The notes below the pieces were generated by a model. That model had not been told where the DNA came from. It did not search any database and saw only the letters and a list, made by a program, of their open reading frames with translations. From positions 124,001 through 188,000 of the forward strand of contig NZ_JAJNCZ010000001.1 in assembly GCF_021026345.1 (NCBI RefSeq): a stretch of 64,000 nucleotides of DNA, written 5' to 3'. The DNA is from Rhizobium sp. GN54 (GTDB taxonomy: Bacteria; Pseudomonadota; Alphaproteobacteria; Rhizobiales; Rhizobiaceae). Positions 1 through 7,055 of this stretch are shown in pieces (position 1 is the first letter of the stretch; the number at the start of each line of letters is the position of its first letter). The translations under genes were made by a program, and so were the position numbers.

Positions 1-466
1 GCGACGGCCTTCTGGCGACGATGACGAACAGGCCGGCGACAAAGGCGACATGCGCCAGGTGAAAGCCGGTGATCATGAAATACAACTCGAAGAAGGCCGC
101 AAACGTCGCGTCGCCCGCGTAGCTCAGTTCGGTGCTGTATTCGAAGAGCTTCAGCCCGACGAAGACGAAGCCCAGTGCGGCGGCGAGAAGCAGCGCGATG
201 CGTTGCTGCATGATGCTGGCGCCGGCGCGGGCCGCCAGTGCTGCCTGCCAGCCGCTGGCCAGCAGCACGACCGTGTTGAAGCCGGCGATGCGCGCCGACA
301 GGTGAAGTTTTGCTGCGCCGAAGCTCTCCGGATGAAGCACGGACATGACGAGGAAGCCGCCGAGGAGAATGCCGAAGGCGGCCAGTTCGCTGAAGACGAG
401 GACCCACAGAAGCAGGTCGCCTCCCTCGTCGGACGCCTCGTCCTGTGATAGCGGCGCCATGGTCAT
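1..466 (-). CDS. norE: NorE, cytochrome c oxidase subunit III-like protein (partial)
   Basis: Leftward gene whose 3' end lies outside the window; about 155 codons are visible. Translation shows several hydrophobic helices, an early DLLLWVLVFSELAAFG helix, and an FMITGFHLAHV helix typical of heme-copper oxidase subunit III relatives. Such short subunit III proteins beside denitrification genes are NorE, a membrane protein that supports activity of cytochrome-c nitric oxide reductase. The start at 466 is preceded by GGAG seven bases upstream (MTMAPLS...). A perfect NnrR/FNR-type palindrome at 523-536 lies in the promoter. The other nor genes are presumably to the left. A stand-alone oxidase subunit III is possible, but the setting favours NorE. 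Confidence 0.8.
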   Translation of the reverse strand, partial: MTMAPLSQDEASDEGGDLLLWVLVFSELAAFGILLGGFLVMSVLHPESFGAAKLHLSARIAGFNTVVLLASGWQAALAARAGASIMQQRIALLLAAALGFVFVGLKLFEYSTELSYAGDATFAAFFELYFMITGFHLAHVAFVAGLFVIVARRPS

Positions 467-522
467 TCTGCATCTCCATCTCTGTCCGGCAGAATGCTTG
501 GCATCTCCACCACCGCCGTTCT

Positions 523-536
523 TTGCGCTTTCGCAA
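523..536. promoter_or_regulatory. FNR/NnrR-type box, perfect palindrome
   Basis: The sequence TTGCG-CTTT-CGCAA is a perfect inverted repeat that extends to CTTTGCG...CGCAAAG (521-538). It lies about 63 bases upstream of norE on the minus strand and about 60 bases upstream of the small gene at 590 on the plus strand, so it could serve both. It matches the TTG-N8-CAA core bound by FNR, Dnr and NnrR proteins; the G/C-rich half site is the NnrR form. Binding is inferred. Confidence 0.75.
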
Positions 537-589
537 AGACGGAGCTGGCGGGAAGGCTAGGATCGGGGCGATTGACAGGGTTTACCAGA

Positions 590-745
590 ATGTCTGACGC
601 ACAAGCCGGCCTGCTCGTGGCCACGCCGATCATCATTGTCTTTGCGATCGCGCTCTATCGGATGGGCGTGCTCCAGCGCTACAGCGCCGTCTCCGCCGTC
701 GTGTTTTCCGTTGCGATCGCAGCAGTGCTGTTCGTGCAGCAATAG
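590..745 (+). CDS. 51-residue two-helix membrane protein
   Basis: Small protein (MSDAQAGLLVATP...) with two predicted hydrophobic segments, roughly residues 5-22 and 31-49, joined by a short basic loop (YRMGVLQRYS). ATG at 590 has a modest AGGG nine bases upstream. It is divergent from norE and shares the perfect NnrR-type box at 523-536. I do not recognise the family. Size, membrane nature and position suggest an accessory to NO or nitrite respiration, but no function can be read from the sequence. A longer in-frame reading from 494 runs through the regulatory box and is unlikely. Confidence 0.5.
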   Translation: MSDAQAGLLVATPIIIVFAIALYRMGVLQRYSAVSAVVFSVAIAAVLFVQQ

Positions 746-784
746 AGACGCCTGCGACAGGTCCACGCTCAAAATCGAAGTTGT

Positions 785-798
785 TTGCTCCAGCGCAA
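785..798. promoter_or_regulatory. FNR/NnrR-type box upstream of ftrABCD
   Basis: TTGCT-CCAG-CGCAA, inside a nearly perfect repeat GTTTGCT...CGCAAAC (783-800) with one mismatched pair. Its centre is about 70 bases upstream of the ftrA start at 861. It shares the TTTG-N8-CAAA form with the boxes at 523, 8599, 12569 and 15679, which suggests control of the iron operon by oxygen or NO. Inferred only. Confidence 0.6.
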
Positions 799-860
799 AC
801 AGCGCACGCCATGATTGCGCATAAACATGACTCGTTATCTCATATTAACGGGGACATCTC

Positions 861-1406
861 ATGCGCCTATCTCGATCCCTTTCCCTCGCCGGCATCGGCC
901 TTCTCGGCCTGTCGCTCCAGTCCGCCATCGCTGCGGAATATCCGATCGGTGAACCGCAACTCGTCAGCGGCATGGAGATCGCAGCCGTCTATCTCCAGCC
1001 GATCGAAATGGAGCCGGAAGGCATGATGGCGCCGGCAAGCGAGACGGACATCCATCTCGAGGCCGATATCCACGCGACGGCCGACAATGCGAACGGCTTT
1101 GCCGAAGGCGACTGGCTGCCGAACCTGTCCATCGACTACCGGCTCACCAGGATCGACGATGGCCAGATGGTCAGCGGCACGCTCATGACCATGGTGGCGA
1201 GCGACGGCCCGCACTATGGCGACAACGTCAAGCTCAAGGGGCCCGGCAAGTACCGCCTCGAACTGGTCGTCAACAGTGGCGGCGAAGGCCATGGCCATTT
1301 CGGCCGCCATGTCGACAAGGAGACGGGCGTCGCCGCCTGGCCCGAACCGGTGACCCTGTCCTACGAGTTCGCCTTCACCGGCACCGGCAAGAAGGGCGCG
1401 TACTGA
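861..1406 (+). CDS. ftrA: FtrA, periplasmic P19/Tpd-family iron-binding protein
   Basis: A 181-residue secreted protein with a signal peptide ending near SAIAA (residues 1-25). The mature part carries features of the P19 (Tpd) family: a Met-rich IEMEPEGMM stretch, acidic and His residues (DIHLEADIHA) and the late GPHYGDNVKLKGPGKY segment. P19 proteins bind Fe and Cu in the periplasm and feed the Ftr1 permease. It is first of four tightly packed genes in the FtrABCD order known from Brucella, which imports ferrous iron. ftrB begins two bases after its stop. A box at 785-798 lies upstream. Confidence 0.88.
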   Translation: MRLSRSLSLAGIGLLGLSLQSAIAAEYPIGEPQLVSGMEIAAVYLQPIEMEPEGMMAPASETDIHLEADIHATADNANGFAEGDWLPNLSIDYRLTRIDDGQMVSGTLMTMVASDGPHYGDNVKLKGPGKYRLELVVNSGGEGHGHFGRHVDKETGVAAWPEPVTLSYEFAFTGTGKKGAY

Positions 1407-1407
1407 G

Positions 1408-1755
1408 ATGCGCCGGTCGGTTGCGGTTCTTCTCGCGACCGTGCTTCCCGTGGCGGCGGCAGTCGGCATTGCCCGCGCCGAAGACGATCCCGTCTTCGTC
1501 ATCGAGTTCAAGGACGGCGCGATCGCGCCGTCCGAACTCGTGGTGCCGGCCGATACGCGCTTCAAGCTCGAGCTTCACAACATCGGCGACAGCCCCGTGG
1601 AATTCGAGAGCATCGTGCTCCGCAAGGAGAAGGTGCTGGGCCCCGGCGCATCCAGCTTCATCGTCATCCGTCGGCTGGATCCGGGCGAATACGAGTTCTT
1701 CGACGATTTCCATCTCGACATGCCGCCGGCCAGGCTGATTGCCCGGCCGGACTGA
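1408..1755 (+). CDS. ftrB: FtrB, cupredoxin-like periplasmic protein of the iron uptake system
   Basis: A 115-residue protein with a signal peptide (cleavage near ARA/EDD, about residue 24) followed by a small cupredoxin_1-like beta domain (FVIEFKDGAIAPSELVVPAD). In Brucella FtrABCD the equivalent is proposed to oxidise Fe(II) before import. The usual cluster of His-Cys-Met copper ligands is not evident here (no Cys in the mature part), so a classical type 1 copper site is unlikely. It follows ftrA by one base and precedes ftrC by 22 bases. Confidence 0.85.
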   Translation: MRRSVAVLLATVLPVAAAVGIARAEDDPVFVIEFKDGAIAPSELVVPADTRFKLELHNIGDSPVEFESIVLRKEKVLGPGASSFIVIRRLDPGEYEFFDDFHLDMPPARLIARPD

Positions 1756-1777
1756 TGGCCAACCAAGGAACCGATTC

Positions 1778-2623
1778 ATGTCAGGCACCATGATCCAGAT
1801 TGCCCTCGTCGTATGGCGCGAGAGCATCGAGGCACTGCTCGTCATCGGCGTTCTCCATGCGTGGCTGCAGCGACAGCCGGCGGAGGCGCGGCGGCGGGGG
1901 CAGGGCTGGCTGCGCGCGGGCATCGTCGCCGGATTTCTGGCGGCTCTTCTGATCGCCTGCGTCATCCTCTTCGTCGGCGAATGGCTCGACGGTGACCGCC
2001 AGGACTATTTCCAGGCGACGATGGTGCTCGTTGCCGCGGCCCTGATCCTGCAGATGGTCCACTGGATGCGTCGACAGGGCCCGGGCGCACGACGGGCGCT
2101 GGAGGGCCGCGCCAGCCGGGCCCTGTCTGCCGCAAGCGGATGGGGACTGCTTCTGATCCCGGCGATCGCGATCGCGCGCGAGGGCAGCGAGACCACGATC
2201 TTTCTCTACGGAATCCTCGTCTCGTCCGGACGCGGCATCGATCTGCCGGCGGTGGTGGCGGCCGGGCTCGGGTTCGCCGCGGCGATCGGCCTCTATGTTG
2301 CCCTTCAGTTCGGCGCCCGCGCCCTGAGCTGGAAGGCGTTCTTCCGGTTCAGCGAGGCGATGCTTTTGATCCTTGCCGGCTCGCTGCTGATGAACGGCCT
2401 CGACCGGCTGATTTCGCTGGATCTCCTGTCGCCGCTGTCGCAGCCCCTGTGGGATACGTCATGGCTCCTGGACGACGCCCGCGGCGTCGGAGGCCTTCTC
2501 GCGACGCTCGCCGGCTATCGCGCCCGGCCGGAATTGCTGCCCGTTCTCGTCTTTGGCGGCTACTGGTTCGTCGTCAGCCTGCTCGGGTCCTGGATGCCGC
2601 GAAAGACAGCGGCCGTGTCATGA
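1778..2623 (+). CDS. ftrC: FtrC, Ftr1-family high-affinity iron permease
   Basis: A 281-residue inner-membrane protein with about seven hydrophobic helices. Two REXXE motifs characteristic of the Ftr1/EfeU family are visible: RESIE near residue 11 and REGSE near residue 130. These glutamates carry Fe(III) across the membrane. The start at 1778 has AAGGA eight bases upstream; a longer reading from 1739 would overlap ftrB and lacks a better site. The stop overlaps the ftrD start (ATGA), so the two are translationally coupled. Confidence 0.9.
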   Translation: MSGTMIQIALVVWRESIEALLVIGVLHAWLQRQPAEARRRGQGWLRAGIVAGFLAALLIACVILFVGEWLDGDRQDYFQATMVLVAAALILQMVHWMRRQGPGARRALEGRASRALSAASGWGLLLIPAIAIAREGSETTIFLYGILVSSGRGIDLPAVVAAGLGFAAAIGLYVALQFGARALSWKAFFRFSEAMLLILAGSLLMNGLDRLISLDLLSPLSQPLWDTSWLLDDARGVGGLLATLAGYRARPELLPVLVFGGYWFVVSLLGSWMPRKTAAVS

Positions 2624-4017
2624 ACATGTACCATGCGCCACCATTGCGGGCCGATCCGTGGAGACGTGTCGGCGACTGGCTGTTCCGCCACCGCCGTCAC
2701 ATACAAATGGCCCAATGGGTGGTGGTCGGTCTCTATCTGGCCCTGCTCGTGGTGCCGTTGCTCCTGCCGCTGCCGGACCGCACCGCGACGATTTGGAACA
2801 ACCTCACCCGCTTCGCGCAACTGATGTTCTGGGGCATCTGGTGGCCTTTCGTCATCCTCGTCACCGCCCTTGTCGGCCGCATGTGGTGCGGCCTGCTCTG
2901 CCCCGAAGGCTCGCTCTCGGAATTCGCAAGCCGGCACGGCCGCGGCGGCGCGATCCCGAAATGGCTCCAATGGTCCGGCTGGCCGACGGCGGCCTTCGCG
3001 CTCACCACCGTCTATGGCCAGATGACGAGCGTCTATCAGTACCCGAAGCCGGCAGCGCTCATCCTCGGCGGATCGACCGTCGCGGCGATGGCGGTGGGCT
3101 ATGCCTATGGCCGCAACAAGCGCGTCTGGTGCCGCTACCTCTGCCCCGTCGGCGGCGTCTTCGCGCTGATGGCCAAGCTGGCCCCGCTGCATTTCCGCTC
3201 CGATCCCTTTCTCTGGCGGCTGTCGCAGCAACGGGGCGAAAAGCCGGGCGTGGTCGAGTGCGCGCCGCTCGTGCCGCTCCGAACGATGCGCGGCGCCGGC
3301 GACTGTCATATGTGCGGCCGCTGCAGCGGCTTTCGCGGCGCCATCTTCCTGGCGCGCCGGTCGCCGAACCACGAGATCATCCACGTGGCGGGCACAGTGC
3401 CGAAGCCGGCCGAGACGGTGCTGATACTGGCGGGCCTGCTGGGGCTGGCGGTCGGCGCCTTCCACTGGAGCGCGAGCCCCTGGTTCATTTCTGCCAAACA
3501 GGCGCTGGGCGGGTTCCTGATCGACATCGGCTGGCTGGCTCCGCTCGAACAGGCCTTGCCCTGGTGGCTCCTGACCAACTATCCGGAGCGCAACGACGTC
3601 CTGACGGTCGTCGATGGCGCGCTTCTGCTCGCCTATATGCTGGCGTCCGCGGCAACCCTGGGGGCCATGCTGTCGCTGTCGGTGGCGTTGTCCGTCCGCT
3701 GCCTCGGCCGGTGGGACGGCCGGCGCTTTCACCACCTGACGCAGACGCTGATCCCGCTCGCCGGCGCAGGGCTGTTTCTCGGGCTCTCCGCCATGACGGT
3801 CACCCAGTTGCGGTCGGACGGCATCGTCATTCCCTTCGTCGCGGAGGCTCGCGCCGGCCTTCTTCTCCTGGCCGCGACCTGGAGCGCCTGTCTCGGCTGG
3901 CGCGTCGGCGGGCTCTACACAGAAAGCCCCGGCCGCCGCGTGGGTTCGATGGCCTGCCTGGCGTTTGCCTGGACTGTTGCGGCCGGGTCGTGGATCCTGT
4001 TCTTCTGGGTCTGGTGA
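2620..4017 (+). CDS. ftrD: FtrD, polytopic membrane ferredoxin (NapH/NosR-like)
   Basis: A 465-residue membrane protein with about ten helices. Cytoplasmic cysteine motifs MWCGLLCP (around residue 88) and VWCRYLCP (around residue 170) match the CxxxCP pairs of the NapH/NosR/CcoG group. A further CHMCGRC segment near residue 230 could bind an Fe-S cluster. In FtrABCD the protein is thought to take electrons so that FtrB and FtrC can turn over. ATG overlaps the ftrC stop. It is convergent with nnrS at 4028, ten bases away. Confidence 0.88.
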   Translation: MNMYHAPPLRADPWRRVGDWLFRHRRHIQMAQWVVVGLYLALLVVPLLLPLPDRTATIWNNLTRFAQLMFWGIWWPFVILVTALVGRMWCGLLCPEGSLSEFASRHGRGGAIPKWLQWSGWPTAAFALTTVYGQMTSVYQYPKPAALILGGSTVAAMAVGYAYGRNKRVWCRYLCPVGGVFALMAKLAPLHFRSDPFLWRLSQQRGEKPGVVECAPLVPLRTMRGAGDCHMCGRCSGFRGAIFLARRSPNHEIIHVAGTVPKPAETVLILAGLLGLAVGAFHWSASPWFISAKQALGGFLIDIGWLAPLEQALPWWLLTNYPERNDVLTVVDGALLLAYMLASAATLGAMLSLSVALSVRCLGRWDGRRFHHLTQTLIPLAGAGLFLGLSAMTVTQLRSDGIVIPFVAEARAGLLLLAATWSACLGWRVGGLYTESPGRRVGSMACLAFAWTVAAGSWILFFWVW

Positions 4018-4027
4018 CCGACCGTGC

Positions 4028-5221
4028 CTATTGTGCCGCCCGCCGATGCGCGCTGAGCACCGGCCGGGGCACCGGTCGCCGCAACGACCGCAGATGGGAG
4101 CAGAGGAAGAGCGCCCAGCCGGCGATCCAGAACAGCGACGCAAGCCGCATCGGCATGAGCGGTTCCATGGCCACGCTTCCGGCGGCGATCCGGATCGGCA
4201 CCGAGAGCCAGACCAGCGCGAATGCAGCCGCCAGCGTGGGCGACAGGACGAGCCGGTCGTCCTGCCGGACCATGGCTGCCCGGCTCATGATTGCCAGCAT
4301 CATCGTGCCCATGGCGCCCATCGTCAGCGCGTGCAGCGCCGCGGACGGAACCAATGTCTGCGGAAAAAGCAGCGCCAGGCCGACGAGCAGCAGACCGGCC
4401 GGGAGCCAGAGCCAGGCCAGATGAAACAACAGAAGAGCAGGGTAGCGGAGCGTGCCAAGGCTCCGCCAGCCGGCCGTTCGCAGGAACTGCAATGTTCCGG
4501 AGAGAACGAGGAGGCCGCCCGCAGCGGCGTTTGCATCGAGGACTGTCGCCGCGGCGCCGGCCATGAGCGCTCCGATGCCGAGGCGTCCGAGCCACCGACC
4601 ATCACGAAACCCGGTCGGGTCCGTCCGCCGTTCGAGCCAGTGGCGCGTGAACGCCGGCACCGCCCGTCCGCCGATCGCGCTGATCAGCAAGGCAAAGAGC
4701 AGGACGCCGCAAAGGCCGACCCGCCCCTGAACGGCGGCTGCGCCGGAGACGATCAGAAGATCCGCCAGCAGCAATCCGCACATCGCCGCGACGACCCAGA
4801 GCCTGGACCAGAGCCGGCACTGCAGAAGCGCCCGCAGGATGTACGCCCCGAGCACCGCGAAATAGGCGGATGTCGCGGCCGCGACCGCGGTCGGCGGCAG
4901 CATGTCCGAGAGCCGGAAGGCGAGGCGCCCCGCGATCCACAACGCGGTCAGCGCCAGCGTGAGCCGCGCCGGCACCGGGCCTCTCCCGGTCCAGGCCGGC
5001 AGGGCCGTCAGCAGATAACCGCCAACGGCGGCGCCGGCCATTCCGAACATCAGCTCGTGCAGGTGCCAGCCGACGGGATCGGTCGCGATCCCGTCGGGGA
5101 CAAGCCAGACCAGCGGCGCGACCAGCGCCCAGAGCCCGGCGAGGGCGAACAGCGGCCGATGCGGCGCCTGCCAGAACGGGTGACCTATCCGGCCCCGACC
5201 TTGGCCATGGCCTTGGCGCAC
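4028..5221 (-). CDS. nnrS: NnrS-family heme-copper membrane protein (first copy)
   Basis: A 397-residue polytopic protein. Conserved NnrS signatures are visible: HLHELMFGMAGAAVGGYLLTALPAWTG near residues 53-80, GGRAVPAFTRHW near residue 185, and HALTMGAMG near residue 305. NnrS proteins carry heme and copper and protect denitrifying cells against NO stress. The start is GTG at 5221, four bases after the ric stop, with no strong ribosome site of its own, so it is probably coupled to ric. It ends the leftward operon from ubiD. A second NnrS lies at 15780-16985; the two clearly diverge. Confidence 0.88.
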   Translation of the reverse strand: MRQGHGQGRGRIGHPFWQAPHRPLFALAGLWALVAPLVWLVPDGIATDPVGWHLHELMFGMAGAAVGGYLLTALPAWTGRGPVPARLTLALTALWIAGRLAFRLSDMLPPTAVAAATSAYFAVLGAYILRALLQCRLWSRLWVVAAMCGLLLADLLIVSGAAAVQGRVGLCGVLLFALLISAIGGRAVPAFTRHWLERRTDPTGFRDGRWLGRLGIGALMAGAAATVLDANAAAGGLLVLSGTLQFLRTAGWRSLGTLRYPALLLFHLAWLWLPAGLLLVGLALLFPQTLVPSAALHALTMGAMGTMMLAIMSRAAMVRQDDRLVLSPTLAAAFALVWLSVPIRIAAGSVAMEPLMPMRLASLFWIAGWALFLCSHLRSLRRPVPRPVLSAHRRAAQ

Positions 5222-5225
5222 GGCG

Positions 5226-5897
5226 TCAGGCGGAAGCGCCCTTCTGCTCGAAGCGCGGGAACAGGACGGAGTCTTCCAGCAGCATATGGGTCACCAGGTC
5301 GTCGCAGAACTTGCGCAGGCCGGTATAGAGCGCCGTCCAGGAGCCGCAGGCGCCCTGCGGCAGGTTCAGGCCGTTGGTGGTGTGCTCGATCCGGCCGAGA
5401 AGCCTTGCCGTGTCGCCATGCTCGTGGCGCATCTGCGCCAGCGGGTGGTCGATCGTGGCGCTGCCGCCGCGCTTCATCATCGGAAACAGGATCTGCTCCT
5501 CGCGCCGCATATGGCCCTCGAGTTCCTCGCGCAGCTCGATCAGGGCGTCGGCGAGACCGTTCGGGGCGTTCGGTCGGTCGCCGTGGACGCGCTCGACCTT
5601 CTGGGCGAGCGGGATGAGCCATTCGAGTTCGGTCCGGTGGACGAGGTGGTAGCGGTTGATCAGGTGGTCGATCAGAAGCCCCGTCTCCTCCGGCGCATCC
5701 CGCCCGGCGGCTGCAAGCAGGGCCTGGAGATCGGCGACCAGCGCTTCGGGATCGAGCCCGGCCTCGGTTGCGGCATCGGCCAGCGTCACGTTGCCGCCGC
5801 AGCAGAAATTGATGCCGGCGCGGCGGAAGAGTTCTGCAGCGCCCGGCAGCGTCGCCGAGATGGCGCTGACGGTCTTGTCCTGGGTGATTTCGATCAT
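5226..5897 (-). CDS. ric: RIC / ScdA (YtfE) iron-sulfur cluster repair di-iron protein
   Basis: A 223-residue protein. The N-terminal ScdA_N domain carries the INFCCGGN motif (about residues 25-32) and the C-terminal two thirds is a hemerythrin-like four-helix domain with spaced His and Glu (HLVHRTELEW, GHMRREEQILFP, MRHEHGD, HMLLEDSVLFP). This family holds a di-iron centre and repairs Fe-S clusters damaged by NO. The start at 5897 has AAGGAG seven bases upstream; the longer reading to 5999 lacks this. It lies between mogA and nnrS, as expected for NO defence in a denitrifier. Confidence 0.93.
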   Translation of the reverse strand: MIEITQDKTVSAISATLPGAAELFRRAGINFCCGGNVTLADAATEAGLDPEALVADLQALLAAAGRDAPEETGLLIDHLINRYHLVHRTELEWLIPLAQKVERVHGDRPNAPNGLADALIELREELEGHMRREEQILFPMMKRGGSATIDHPLAQMRHEHGDTARLLGRIEHTTNGLNLPQGACGSWTALYTGLRKFCDDLVTHMLLEDSVLFPRFEQKGASA

Positions 5898-5926
5898 GGG
5901 GGTCTCCTTGTGGGGTGTCGGGGCCG

Positions 5927-6463
5927 CTAGCGTGGCCTGAAGCTGACGATGCGCGACGGATCGGTCTCGATGCGGCCGGCGCCAATCAGGTCCAGGCAAT
6001 AGGGAATGGAGGGAAAGACGGCGTTGAGGCTCAGCCGGATCGAGGCGGGCCGTCCGGGCAGGTTGACGATCAGGGTGCTGCCGCGCACGCCTGCGATCTG
6101 GCGCGATAGGATCGCGGTCGGCGTCTGGGCAAGCCCGGCCTGGCGCAGTAACTCGCCGAAACCCGGCAGTTCCCTGTCCAGCACGGCCCTTGTGCCGTCC
6201 GGCGTCTCGTCGCGCGGCGCGGGACCGGTCCCGCCGGTGGTGAGCACGAGATCGGCTTTTTCCTCGTCGCAGAGCGAAATCAGCGTGGTGTGGACGGAGT
6301 CCCGCCCGTCCGGGATCAGCCGGCGGACCGTCTCGAAGGGGCTTGCGATGGCGTAGCGCAGCCAGGCCTCGACCTCGGGCCCGCCCAGATCGGCATATTC
6401 GCCCCGGCTCGCCCGGTCGGAGACCGTGACGATCGCGATCCTGACCGCTGTGTCTATCGGCAT
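5927..6463 (-). CDS. mogA: MogA/MoaB-family molybdopterin adenylyltransferase
   Basis: A 178-residue protein of the MoCF-binding family. The TTGGTGPAPRDETPDGT segment near residues 75-92 is the conserved substrate loop, preceded by VSDRASRGEYAD. It adenylates molybdopterin before molybdenum insertion in the cytoplasm. The gene sits between ubiX and ric in the same leftward run, with 16- and 29-base gaps. NirK and NorCB need no molybdenum, so the placement hints at a molybdenum enzyme (a nitrate reductase) nearby or elsewhere in the pathway. Confidence 0.9.
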   Translation of the reverse strand: MPIDTAVRIAIVTVSDRASRGEYADLGGPEVEAWLRYAIASPFETVRRLIPDGRDSVHTTLISLCDEEKADLVLTTGGTGPAPRDETPDGTRAVLDRELPGFGELLRQAGLAQTPTAILSRQIAGVRGSTLIVNLPGRPASIRLSLNAVFPSIPYCLDLIGAGRIETDPSRIVSFRPR

Positions 6464-6479
6464 TGCGGATCTCCTGTTG

Positions 6480-7055
6480 CTATTGGCCCAGCCAGGGCAG
6501 GGCGATCGGGCCGCAAGGGAGGGCCAGAAGGTCGATCGCCCGGGCGGCCAGGTGGTCGACGATCTCGTCGACCGTGCGCGGCCGATGGTAGAACGCCGGC
6601 ACGGGCGGCATGACGATCGCCCCCATTTCCGTCACGGCGCACATGCTGCGCAGATGGCCGAGGTGAAGCGGGGTTTCCCGGGCAAGCAGAACGAGCCGGC
6701 GCCGTTCTTTCAACTGCACGTCGGCTGCGCGCGTCAGCAGCGTGTCCGCGCGACCGGTGGCGATCGAAGACAGCGTCTGCATGGAACAGGGCGCCACGAC
6801 CATGCCCCGGACCGGAAACGATCCGCTCGCGATCGACGCACCGACATCGGCGCTGGGATGATGCTCGTGGACGAGCGGCCGCAGATGGCCGATCGCCCCG
6901 GCGCCATGCTCGAGGTCGAGCGTGCGCCGCGCGGCGTCGGAGACGACGAGATGCGTTTCGACATCCGGCATCGACGCCAGCCGTTCGACGATCCGCACGG
7001 CAATCGCGGCACCCGAGGCGCCCGAGATCCCGACGATGACGCGTTCCACCGTCAT
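6480..7055 (-). CDS. ubiX: UbiX flavin prenyltransferase
   Basis: A 191-residue protein with the N-terminal flavin-binding VERVIVGISGASG and the later VVAPCSMQTLSSIATG and PPVPAFYHRPRTVDE segments of UbiX/Pad1 proteins. It makes prenylated FMN, the cofactor of UbiD. ATG at 7055 overlaps the ubiD stop (ATGA), which indicates coupled translation with its client enzyme. Longer in-frame upstream codons lie inside ubiD and are not needed. Confidence 0.95.
   Translation of the reverse strand: MTVERVIVGISGASGAAIAVRIVERLASMPDVETHLVVSDAARRTLDLEHGAGAIGHLRPLVHEHHPSADVGASIASGSFPVRGMVVAPCSMQTLSSIATGRADTLLTRAADVQLKERRRLVLLARETPLHLGHLRSMCAVTEMGAIVMPPVPAFYHRPRTVDEIVDHLAARAIDLLALPCGPIALPWLGQ

Noticed and set aside
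2560-4143. Long minus-strand open frame (527 codons) opposite ftrD
   Set aside because: It mirrors the third-position GC pattern of the real gene, is Arg/Pro-rich and has no domain; ftrD on the plus strand has clear cysteine motifs.
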